Shown here piece by piece: positions 18,140-25,730 of a stretch of DNA of 64,000 nucleotides. The DNA comes from an uncultured Lachnospiraceae bacterium. Its GTDB lineage: Bacteria > Bacillota > Clostridia > Lachnospirales > Lachnospiraceae. The notes under the pieces were generated by a model that made no database searches, had not been told where the DNA came from, and saw only the letters and a program-made list of their open reading frames with translations. Each line of letters begins with the position of its first letter. Position 1 is the first letter of the stretch. Where the stretch lies: assembly GCA_934432595.1 (NCBI GenBank), contig CAKRYR010000011.1, positions 21,146 to 85,145 of the forward strand, in the 5' to 3' direction. The translations under genes and the position numbers were made by a program.

Positions 18140-18712
18140 CTAAGTTATCGTAATAACTACTTGACCAAGTCTCTTATCTGCCTGATTCTTAAATTCGGTT
18201 CCTGGATTACCATTTAAATGAAGATACGCATCATTCCACGGTGGTTGTGTTGTTGTTTTTCCCTCAGCTGTAGTAACTTTTGCTGTAGTTCTTTCAACTC
18301 GTCCTGTTTCATCTGTAAACTTACCTGAAACAGATGTTACAATCTGTGTATATTCTAATTGAGCTACTATATCTGTATTTGAATGATTTACAACCTTAAT
18401 TTGATTGTCTACATTATCAATTGCTACAGTCCATGCTCCACTAGAAGTATACTTATGTGTGTCTGGATTCCATACCTCACTAGCATTGTAAGTAAATTGC
18501 ATACTTCCCCATGTTATATCAACACAATACACTATTCCTGGTGATGACTTCACATATATTCCAGTTACATCTTTTGTAGATGTCTCCGTTGGTGATCTAC
18601 CAGCATTAGAAAGTGTATCTATATTACCATTAGTTGTTTTAGCCGCCAAGGCAACCATACTATATCCCACAACCAAGACGCACGTTAATAATATTCCAAT
18701 CAACTTCTTCAT
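18140..18712 (-). CDS. Secreted WG-domain protein, paralog 3
   Basis: A 190-residue exported protein with a signal peptide cleaved near ALA-AKT (about residue 23). The shared domain starts VDITWGSMQFTY (64-75), then WNPDTHKY, a Trp-containing strand, IKVVNHSN, the PPWNDAYLHLNGNPG block and a final LGQVVITI. The repeated beta-strand pattern suggests an Ig-like fold, but none was recognised. GAGGAG lies 9 nt before the ATG. Spacing to the flanking paralogs is 64 and 85 nt without clear terminators, so one transcript is likely. Confidence 0.7.
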   Translation of the reverse strand: MKKLIGILLTCVLVVGYSMVALAAKTTNGNIDTLSNAGRSPTETSTKDVTGIYVKSSPGIVYCVDITWGSMQFTYNASEVWNPDTHKYTSSGAWTVAIDNVDNQIKVVNHSNTDIVAQLEYTQIVTSVSGKFTDETGRVERTTAKVTTAEGKTTTQPPWNDAYLHLNGNPGTEFKNQADKRLGQVVITIT

Positions 18713-18797
18713 AACATAATACTCCTCTCTTGTATTTTGTTTTATTTCAGAAGCTATCTATCATATAGTAGATATAAATCTCTATTTACTATCCCCA

Positions 18798-19352
18798 TTA
18801 ACTTATCTTAACTGTTATTTCTCCTAACACTATTCCATTACTGTTTTTATAATTTTCTCCTGGATTACCATTTAGTTGCAAATACGCTGAATCGCTAGGT
18901 GGATTTGCTCTTTGCGTCCCTATAGCTGTCTTAGCTTTTAAAGTGTTTTTTACCTTTCCCCCAGCAGTTGAATCTTTAAATGTACCAGTAACAGTGTTTA
19001 ATGTTTTACTATAATTCAAAGTGGCAGAGATATCAATATTCGAATGATTCTTTACTGTTATAATATTACCCTTAGCACCTATATTCCATATATCCGAACT
19101 AGTACTATTGTAATTATGTGTAGATGGATTATATGAACCATTTAACTCATATTGAAATTCCATATTTCCCCAACTTATCTCCACACTGTATATAGTTTCA
19201 GGTTGTGATGTATATTCTCCTTCAACATCTATAACTACTTTTTCATTTTTTCCGCTTATTTTCTTAGAACTTGTTCCAGTATCAGCTAATACTACTGTGG
19301 CGTTTACCAATATTATAACTATCATTAACAATATAGATATAACCCTCTTCAT
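18798..19352 (-). CDS. Secreted WG-domain protein, paralog 2
   Basis: A 184-residue exported protein. The signal peptide ends around VVLAD. The domain has VEISWGNMEFQY, YNPSTHNY, ITVKNHSN and the PPSDSAYLQLNGNPG block, closest to paralog 3. A GTG at 19364 opens the same frame, but the ATG at 19352 (MKRVIS) starts a normal signal peptide and lies 11 nt after AAGG, so it is preferred. No catalytic residues are apparent. Confidence 0.68.
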   Translation of the reverse strand: MKRVISILLMIVIILVNATVVLADTGTSSKKISGKNEKVVIDVEGEYTSQPETIYSVEISWGNMEFQYELNGSYNPSTHNYNSTSSDIWNIGAKGNIITVKNHSNIDISATLNYSKTLNTVTGTFKDSTAGGKVKNTLKAKTAIGTQRANPPSDSAYLQLNGNPGENYKNSNGIVLGEITVKIS

Positions 19353-19414
19353 ATCGTTGCACACCTTCCCTCTGTCCTAATAAATTATGTAACTATTCAG
19401 CTGATAGCTGAATG

Positions 19415-19939
19415 TTAATTAATTACCACTTTAATCTTACCTATTTCTCTAAAGGTACTTAAATCTCCATCTAGCCGTCCTGACAGAGTAAAGTCACATC
19501 TACCAGTTAATTCTGTAGCATTCATAGACTTACCTAATGCCGAAGGTAATACTAATCTTCCCTTACTAAATGTTCCATTTAGACTGCTATAACCACTAGC
19601 TTTTTTATATGACATAGATGCAGTTACCTCTGTGTTAGAATGATTAGTAAATTGTATATAATTGCCTACTGCCGACCATTTTGCATTGGTTTGTTGATCA
19701 TAATCCTTAGTTTGTTCATTCCAAACAGGGGTTATTATACGTGTATATGTAAAATTCATAGCCCCCCATGTCACGTCCACGCTATAGACTTTCTTATTAT
19801 CTGTTGAGTCAACTACCTTGCCTTTAACTATTTTTTTATATGTTGGTAGCTCTGTATCTCCATATGCTATATTTGCAATGGATATGCTTGCCACCAGCAC
19901 TTGAACAAAGCATACAATCATTACTATACTCTTCTTCAT
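19415..19939 (-). CDS. Secreted WG-domain protein, paralog 1
   Basis: A 174-residue exported protein and the first gene of the tandem set. The signal peptide ends near IAYGD. The shared domain begins VDVTWGAMNFTY, followed by WNEQTKDY, IQFTNHSN and a terminal IGKIKVVI. It lacks the NGNPG block and is the shortest member. GAGGAG lies 8 nt before the ATG. Its transcript starts about 225 nt upstream at a promoter that carries an immediate terminator. Confidence 0.7.
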   Translation of the reverse strand: MKKSIVMIVCFVQVLVASISIANIAYGDTELPTYKKIVKGKVVDSTDNKKVYSVDVTWGAMNFTYTRIITPVWNEQTKDYDQQTNAKWSAVGNYIQFTNHSNTEVTASMSYKKASGYSSLNGTFSKGRLVLPSALGKSMNATELTGRCDFTLSGRLDGDLSTFREIGKIKVVIN

Positions 19940-20111
19940 ATATACAACTCCTCTTAATTAAGTACATTCTATAACTAAGATTAAGGTGCCAAAAGTACAT
20001 TTTAATATAAATAAAAAATTATACCACAAAATGCCATTATAAATGGTATTACAATGGCATCACTTACATACTCCCTATCCTATCTTAATATATCTTCACT
20101 AAATTATTATC

Positions 20112-20179
20112 AAATAAAAAACAGCCTAGTATATTCATATAAATATACTAAATTATCGCCCTATAGGTATATTATATCA
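20112..20179 (-). promoter_or_regulatory. Promoter plus immediate terminator leader, copy 2
   Basis: Minus strand: an extended -10 (TGnTATAAT, 20171-20179), 8 nt to AGGGCGATAA (20153-20162), then a stem built from TAGTATATT/AATATACTA (20125-20152) and a T6 run. It drives paralog 1 at 19939. The layout matches 17158-17216 element by element, although the stem sequences differ. Confidence 0.6.
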
Positions 20180-20218
20180 TAATTCAAAATAATAGGAAAT
20201 AATTAACAATAAAGTTGA

Positions 20219-20236
20219 TTATTATATTTTCTAATG
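20219..20236 (-). promoter_or_regulatory. Conserved 18-bp upstream box, copy 2
   Basis: Identical 18-mer to 17255-17272, 42 nt upstream of the extended -10. Exact conservation in A/T-rich intergenic DNA at the same distance argues for a binding site. Confidence 0.55.
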
Positions 20237-20318
20237 GAATGTATTAAATATACTAATATAAATTTTTTATCTTCATCTTATACATCAATACATTTATTAT
20301 TTATATTTTATAATCCAT

Positions 20319-20936
20319 TTACTGCTGTACATCGATGTCTACTGGTATTTCTGTATTTACTACAGCTTTCTTACCAGTATCTGAGTCATAATATAACACA
20401 TTAAATTTTCCTTTATATATACCAGGTTTTAAACCTATGTCTGTCTTTAAGTCTAACTTCTTTACTTGATAACCTGGAGATAATGTATCTGATTGTACTA
20501 CTACATTATCTTGAATAACTATTTGTAATACCATTGATTGGTTTGACCTTGCAGGATTACCAAATAATAAGCTTACTATTTTGTCTGATAAATCAATAGT
20601 TACATCTTTTGAATAAGTTATACTTACTGCTCCGCCACCTTTTGGTTGGTCAAGCTTTTTGTCACCTTCATCTCCCATAGATTCTGCATTTTTCTCTTTC
20701 TCTCCAGGTGCAACATCTGGCTCAAGAATTTTAGGTTCATCTTGTTCTGGATTGTTATTTCTTACAAATACTGCCCAATACGCCACTCCTAAAGATGTAC
20801 ATGTTATTAACAAAAGTAATAATATTAACAACTGTTTTTTCCAATGTACTTTTTCCTTCTTAGGTTTTGAACCATTATCACCAACTTTCTCTTGGATAAT
20901 TTCTTCGTTCTCTGCTGTCTGTTTTTCTTCATTCAT
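20319..20936 (-). CDS. Membrane-anchored partner protein of the WG-domain locus
   Basis: A 205-residue type II membrane protein. An acidic/basic cytoplasmic stretch (1-32) precedes one TM helix (about 33-55), a charged Pro/Asp/Glu linker and an outside domain starting VSITYSKDVTIDLSDK. That domain contains FGNPARSNQ and ends as a beta-strand series (GIYKGKFNVLYYDSDTG). No enzyme motif is present. I recall proteins of this type beside WG-domain proteins in other clostridia, so it may anchor or assemble them; that role is inferred. RBS AGGAGG is 10 nt before the ATG. Confidence 0.6.
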   Translation of the reverse strand: MNEEKQTAENEEIIQEKVGDNGSKPKKEKVHWKKQLLILLLLLITCTSLGVAYWAVFVRNNNPEQDEPKILEPDVAPGEKEKNAESMGDEGDKKLDQPKGGGAVSITYSKDVTIDLSDKIVSLLFGNPARSNQSMVLQIVIQDNVVVQSDTLSPGYQVKKLDLKTDIGLKPGIYKGKFNVLYYDSDTGKKAVVNTEIPVDIDVQQ

Positions 20937-21200
20937 ATACTTTTGAGCCTCCTATATAAAGCAATTTTTCTTCTTAATTGTCACCTTAATCATGTCATAC
21001 TTATTAACTTTATACACACATATCTATCATTTATCACATAATAATACTTACAATAAATAATAAATATGATGACACCTCATATGCATTTATCGAACAATTA
21101 TTTATAAATATTTACAGTATTCAACTGTATTTTACCTTTATTTGTGAATTTTTTGTCAAATATCATATTCTCACGTTTCTACATTACTTTTTTAATATGC

Positions 21201-21640
21201 TTAATTTGCAATACTGTAATCTGACAATGTAACTGATACAGTTCCTACTGATGTCAATATTGATCCGTAGTTCTGTTTCAAAGTATCTGTTATTATACCA
21301 TCTAATGATAATGATGACGTGCTACTCTGCCTTTTTCTTTGTATCTGCTTGACAATTCTTATTAAGATTACAAACAATTTTCCCGTTTTCAAGTTCAAGA
21401 TTATAATTATTCTTAACATAAATTCCACTTATAGTTTCTGATGTATTCTTATTATTTAGTTCAATATTAACTGTTCCTGCTGAACTTATTGCACTAGCAG
21501 TTGACGTAACATCAATTATTCCGCTCTCTCCAACTGTTATGTTACCAGTAGTAGTATATAATCCATTACCTCCAACACTATTTACCGTTGTTGTACCACC
21601 AGTAATACTAATGTCATTACTCTTGGTTATCTTACTCCTT
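21201..21640 (-). pseudogene. Decayed paralog of the carbohydrate-binding WG protein
   Basis: Minus-strand translation from about 21635 reads SNDISITGGTTTVNSVGGNG, then NITVGESGIIDVTSTASA, which matches the beta-helix units of the 15.2-kb protein. The frame hits a stop (KKKAE then TAG). In the next frame the C-terminus continues SSLSLDGIITDT and VGTVSVTLSDYS, the usual end of the WG domain, with a stop at 21201. The N-terminal half and most of the WG domain, including WGxMxFxY, are missing. It is therefore a frameshifted, deleted copy. The 75-residue frame at 21201-21428 is only its tail. Confidence 0.65.
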
Positions 21641-21748
21641 TACTTTTTAAAATATTTATGCTCTTTTACCTCTCTCTCAATGCTTTCTCCTTGTCCTTCA
21701 ACTTCAATATAAAAACTATTGCCAATACTATCCCTATAAACAAAAAAT
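21640..21748 (-). pseudogene. C-terminal remnant of a membrane protein
   Basis: A short minus-strand frame reads as one TM helix (FIGIVLAIVFILKL) followed by a charged tail ending KEHKYFKK and a TAA. It has no start or RBS and abuts a terminator, so it looks like the tail of a lost gene. Family unknown. Confidence 0.3.
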
Positions 21749-21767
21749 CCACCTAAATGGATTTTTT
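21742..21767 (-). terminator. Terminator after the DUF1275 gene
   Basis: AAAAAATCCA and TGGATTTTTT pair perfectly over 10 bp with a 6-nt loop, 4 nt past the stop at 21771; the minus-strand 3' arm ends in T6. Confidence 0.85.
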
Positions 21768-21770
21768 ATA

Positions 21771-22427
21771 TTATATATTCTTTATTTTCTTTTCATACAT
21801 TATAAGCATTGTAGTAGCCACAATTACAGGTATAATTCCCGCCACCGAAGCCTTAATTCCCCATGTCTTAGTTACTATAAATGCATATGCAACTCCAAGA
21901 TGATAATATAGTAAGGTTGCGCCGAAGAATTTTCCCCTAGCTAAATGTTCTGGTTTCTTATTAGCAAGATACTCTGTGAAACCGATAATCATCTGTCTCA
22001 AATTATTAGTTGAAAATATAGTTGAACAGAAATATTCATTGGCCTTAGGAAATGAATTCCACTGAAATGCTGACATAAAAAATACTGGAAATAATGCAAT
22101 TATAGGATTAATATCTGTCGGAATAAATGCCAATATTATCATCCCTATAGCATCAATTACCATACTTAAATATTGCATATTCACCTTGCATATCTTCGGT
22201 AATGCAACAGTAAAAATAATGGCAGAAATATATAAGACTAATGCTAATAGTCTAAAAATATAAGCCTCCAAATTATTATCCATTAGTCCTATTACTATTG
22301 CTATCATATTGGTTGTCTCTGCCGAACCAAAATTACTCGTTCTTGAAATTATTGCATATGCACCTAGGAACCCTCCTATAAGTGACACTATATGATGTAT
22401 TCTAGCTTCGTATTTTGCCCTTGTCAC
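21771..22427 (-). CDS. DUF1275 (YoaK-like) membrane protein
   Basis: A 218-residue membrane protein with about six hydrophobic segments. It matches the DUF1275/YoaK family by length and by the conserved opening (HHIVSLIGGFLGAYAI), the TTNMI motif after the first helix, and the central MSAFQWNSF and NLRQMI region. Function is unknown; the family is proposed to be a transporter. It starts with GTG, preceded by GAGG at 9 nt. It has its own terminator. Neighbours give no hint of its role. Confidence 0.8.
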   Translation of the reverse strand: MTRAKYEARIHHIVSLIGGFLGAYAIISRTSNFGSAETTNMIAIVIGLMDNNLEAYIFRLLALVLYISAIIFTVALPKICKVNMQYLSMVIDAIGMIILAFIPTDINPIIALFPVFFMSAFQWNSFPKANEYFCSTIFSTNNLRQMIIGFTEYLANKKPEHLARGKFFGATLLYYHLGVAYAFIVTKTWGIKASVAGIIPVIVATTMLIMYEKKIKNI

Positions 22428-23070
22428 AATTACATACCTCTTCTTCTAAATTATTATATATGCTTACTGTTATCCAGATTATATTTTCTTAATTTCTCAT
22501 GTCTAATATTATTAAATATTGTACTTCCCACATATTTTATCATATTATCGGCAAATTCAATAGTCAAATATTAAAAATAATATCCACATTTTTATATATG
22601 AAAAATGTTCAATTTTGAAAATACTCTCAAATATATTTAATATCACTACCGATAAAGTTAAAGTGACTATATTTTTAATTCTCGTGAATAATTTTAATTT
22701 CACTTAATTATACTCACATCAACTAATAAAATAACTTAGAATGGGGAAAAAATAACAAATGAGAAAGCTTTTAATTACCTTATAAGCTTTCTCATTTTTA
22801 TATCTAACTGGTTTAATGCACTACATATAAGCCAAAACTATACCACTAGAATTTAATTTTTTATTGTCTTCGATGCCTTCATCTCAGCATTCATATCATC
22901 AACATAATTACCCGTTGTAATAACCCAATGGATCTGTTTAAAAAATATACCCCTATTCTACTTAAGAAAAAAATAACAACAATAAACATATAACGCAACT
23001 TCCTATATTCTTATTATTTAATTTAAATATTTGATTTAATTAGATCTTTACTTCACTTATATTCTGAAAT
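22428..23070. other. Intergenic stretch with a decayed gene fragment
   Basis: No intact gene was found in 643 bp. At 22853-22957 the minus strand encodes NRGIFFKQIHWVITTGNY followed by VDDMNAEMKASKTIKN and a stop, with a TAG just before it. This looks like the C-terminal end of a lost protein of unknown family. A terminator is at 22757-22797. The rest is A/T-rich without clear structure. Confidence 0.4.
22757..22797 (-). terminator. Terminator downstream of the 23-kb secreted protein gene
   Basis: AAATGAGAAAGCTT and AAGCTTTCTCATTT form a perfect 14-bp stem with a 13-nt loop; the minus strand continues with GTTATTTTTTCC. Confidence 0.7.
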
Positions 23071-23550
23071 TTATTCTTGAACATTGCTTTCTTCAACAGT
23101 CACAGTTCCATTTCCTTCTTCCATAGGAAATGAATTAGTTCCATCATCATATGTTGTAACTACCTTATATTTAACAACATCTCCCTTACTAACTTGAACG
23201 TCACAGAACCATTTATATACATCTCCTTCACACATATCCTTGTGCATCTTTTCTTCTCTTTCCTCGCCATCATTAATACTGTATACTAATGTTCTATCTC
23301 CACGTATAGCATTCTGTCCACTTTGAATAGTTCTTTCATAATTAATTCTGTATTTAAATGTTTCGGTATTCTCGTCAATATTTGTCTCTGTTACAACTAT
23401 TTTCTCGTTAGCTTCTTCCTGATTAACTTCGACTGCAACCTCTGGTTCACTTGCACTTACCTTATCTGTAGCCTTTGGTGCAACAACGACTACTGTTCCC
23501 AATACTAATGCACTACCTACAACACCTAATAACACCTTATTCAATTTCAT
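23071..23550 (-). CDS. Secreted protein of unknown function
   Basis: A 159-residue exported protein. The signal peptide is KVLLGVVGSALVLGTVVVV with a likely cleavage near VSA-SEP (about residue 34). The mature part is acidic. It holds a predicted beta-sandwich of about 95 residues (FKYRINYERTIQ...YKVVTTYDDGTNSF) that recalls small starch- or Ig-like binding modules, but no family was recognised. There is no anchor, so it may be released. AAGGGG lies about 10 nt before the ATG. Confidence 0.65.
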   Translation of the reverse strand: MKLNKVLLGVVGSALVLGTVVVVAPKATDKVSASEPEVAVEVNQEEANEKIVVTETNIDENTETFKYRINYERTIQSGQNAIRGDRTLVYSINDGEEREEKMHKDMCEGDVYKWFCDVQVSKGDVVKYKVVTTYDDGTNSFPMEEGNGTVTVEESNVQE

Positions 23551-24205
23551 TTTAAAAACGCCCCTTTTCCTTTCATAACAAATTTTATTACTTTACAACG
23601 ACCATACTACCAACATTCTCCTCAATAGTCAAATCATAAGAAAAAATAAAATTTGTACATTTTAGCCAAGCTTTCAAAAAATACAATTGTTCAACATTCA
23701 CATAAAATGGACTCTAAAGTTAGCTAAAACATACAAATTTATCATAAATCTTTTCTATATGAATTTTTTTCTGATCAAATCATTAATTAAAACGCCAAAC
23801 TTCTCAAAATAAATCTTAAATCGTAATTTAGAAGTTATTTAGAATTTATTAATAAAATACACATACCTATGACTCTGTCAAAAAAAGCCATAACTAAATC
23901 TGCTTCAATACCATCTCTTAAAAATCTGAAACAGGTCTAATTTGTATCATATGAACCTACTTGCAATACTTATCATAATATTATCAATATTTTATCTTTG
24001 TTTATGTTATAACTAATTAATATCATTTTTACACCAAGTAACTTCTCTATCTAAAGATAAAAATAACTAGACAAAGCGTTACTAATACGCTTTTTCTTGC
24101 TTTTTGAATGTATTAAATACCATCTCTAAATTTCTTCTTCAGCTCCCATTTATACCAATTTTTTTTATAATACTTAATTACTCTAATGTATTTGCTCTTA
24201 TCATA
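23551..24205. other. Intergenic stretch, no gene seen
   Basis: 655 A/T-rich bases with no supportable gene on either strand. At about 23870-23893 the sequence GACTCTGTCAAAAAAAGCC resembles an insertion-sequence end, but no partner end or transposase was found. A terminator lies at 24073-24093. Confidence 0.4.
24073..24093 (-). terminator. Terminator after the PD-(D/E)XK-like gene
   Basis: AAAGCG and CGCTTT pair around a 9-nt loop. The minus strand continues GTCTAGTTATTTTTA. It is about 110 nt past the stop, so support is moderate. Confidence 0.4.
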
Positions 24206-25015
24206 TTAGTTTAATATACATTCTATATTTTTTCTTACGTATTTTATATTTAGGGGATTATTTTTTGTTTCATATGTAACGACCAGATTGTTTCCTAATA
24301 CAATATCATTGTCAAGATAATTATTTATCTTATTAACAAATTGACTTGAATATGTAGGATCATCCATTAGACCTGCGTGCTCCCAATAAGTGATTTTTCC
24401 TGTATTAATATTTAAAATTGTAAAATCTGGATAAAAGACCTGTACTTTACCATTAATTATTAATTCCAAAGGTCGTTCGTATTTGTATAATAAATTCTTG
24501 TTCTGATTTAATATATTTGCAATAATAAGCTCTGATTTAGAACGAACCATCTCTCCTCTATCAGTTTCAAATATCATATTCTCTTCATATTTATTATTAG
24601 TTTCATAATTCTCATTTTCCCATCTTCTTATTTGTTCTTTGGGACTAATTGAGATAGGCGTAATTAACTCTCTTCTTCTATCAGATAAATCATCATAGAC
24701 ACTATTAATTTCATTTTGATTATACTGCATCTTCTGGATATTTTCCAACAATTGAATTCGCTTTTCCACTAAAGGTTTTACCTTTTTAAAATAACTCTTT
24801 TCAGCCAAGTCACTTACTAACTGTTTTTCATTTACACCTATAAATTTTTTTTCAAATTCGCCAGTATTTTTATTCTTAAATTGATGGTAATAAGCATCTT
24901 TTCCCCTTTTTTTCTGTATTTTCAAACTTCCAATAGGCGCATTACTTAATTTTTTCTCTACCTCCTCTAATTTCTGCTTATTTTCTTCTATTTTCTTTTG
25001 AATAAGCTTATCCAA
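24206..25015 (-). CDS. Predicted PD-(D/E)XK-like protein of unknown function
   Basis: A 269-residue protein of a family I recall as widespread and unnamed in Lachnospiraceae. The first ~110 residues form charged helices (KLIQKKIEENKQKLEEVEKK). The second half has the order expected of a restriction-like nuclease fold: E in RSKSELIIANIL, D in VFYPDFTIL, then an E in YWEHAG where the usual K is not obvious. Nuclease activity is therefore a guess. The start chosen is TTG at 25015, with AGGAGGG 6 nt upstream; the ATG at 25033 lies in front of that RBS and has none of its own. Tandem hairpin repeats lie immediately upstream. Confidence 0.6.
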   Translation of the reverse strand: MDKLIQKKIEENKQKLEEVEKKLSNAPIGSLKIQKKRGKDAYYHQFKNKNTGEFEKKFIGVNEKQLVSDLAEKSYFKKVKPLVEKRIQLLENIQKMQYNQNEINSVYDDLSDRRRELITPISISPKEQIRRWENENYETNNKYEENMIFETDRGEMVRSKSELIIANILNQNKNLLYKYERPLELIINGKVQVFYPDFTILNINTGKITYWEHAGLMDDPTYSSQFVNKINNYLDNDIVLGNNLVVTYETKNNPLNIKYVRKNIECILN

Positions 25016-25069
25016 ATAGTCTCCCTCCTTCATCTCATATAACTTTTAAAATTGTTTTTTTGTATTTTT

Positions 25070-25360
25070 GCCAGTCCAAACTTGCCTTCAACTCACTTTT
25101 GGACTGGCATTTGAACCATTTTTCATTGTTTTTCATTGTTTTTGTGTATTTTTGCCAGTCCAAACTTGCTCTTAGCCCACTTTTGGACTGGCATTTGAAC
25201 CATTTTTCATTGTTTTTCATTGTTTTTGTGTATTTTTGCCAGTCCAAACTTGCCCTTATCCCACTTTTGGACTGGCATTTAAACCATTTTTCATTGTTTT
25301 TCATTGTTGTTATGTATTTTTGCCAGTCCAAACTTGCTCTTAGCCCACTTTTGGACTGGC
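25070..25360. repeat. Four tandem 84-bp units, each with a hairpin
   Basis: Units start at 25070, 25154, 25238 and 25322, exactly 84 bp apart. Each holds GCCAGTCCAAA and TTTGGACTGGC as 11-bp arms around a 17-nt loop, then a T-rich linker with TTTTTCATTG repeats. As 84 is a multiple of three, frames stay open on both strands and give false repeat proteins of 139 and 106 residues. The array lies between the predicted nuclease gene and the 21-bp repeats. Confidence 0.85.
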
Positions 25361-25461
25361 ATTTAATTAAAATATCATAGAATTTCATTGATTTGACCAA
25401 ATTTGATAGATTCTGCTGTTCAAAGACCAATACCTGCCCCCAAACTCGAATCAAATTGAAT

Positions 25462-25629
25462 TACAATAGAAACTATAGAAATTATAATAGACACTATACC
25501 TAATATAATAGATACTATATATAACATAATAGACATTCTAGATAACATAATAGACATTCTAGATAGCATAATAGACATTCTAGATAGCATAATAGACTCT
25601 ATAGATATTATAATAGACTCTATAGATAT
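25462..25629. repeat. Eight tandem 21-bp repeats
   Basis: Eight head-to-tail units of the type CATAATAGACATTCTAGATAG, the central three almost identical and the outer ones drifting (TATAATAGACTCTATAGATAT). The period is exactly 21 bp, two helical turns. The array ends against the hairpin at 25635. Confidence 0.85.
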
Positions 25630-25634
25630 TATAA

Positions 25635-25665
25635 TGTTCAGCCCCGCATAAAGCGGGGCTGAACA
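25635..25665 (-). terminator. Strong hairpin downstream of ppdK
   Basis: TGTTCAGCCCCGC and GCGGGGCTGAACA form a perfect 13-bp GC-rich stem with an ATAAA loop, 66 nt past the ppdK stop. There is no T-run, so it may protect the 3' end rather than terminate. Confidence 0.55.
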
Positions 25666-25730
25666 TATATAAACCAATAATACATTACGTACAATTGTTT
25701 ATTACTCAACAACAATTCATTGCCTAACAA

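Noticed and set aside
25035..25454. 139-residue repeat protein (CQSKSGLRASLDWQKY units) and its 106-residue opposite-strand counterpart
   Set aside because: Both frames are open only because the 84-bp hairpin repeat is a multiple of three. There is no RBS and the inverted repeats dominate the sequence.
25420..25677. 85-residue protein with SIMLSRM repeats
   Set aside because: It is the translation of the 21-bp tandem repeats, with no RBS.
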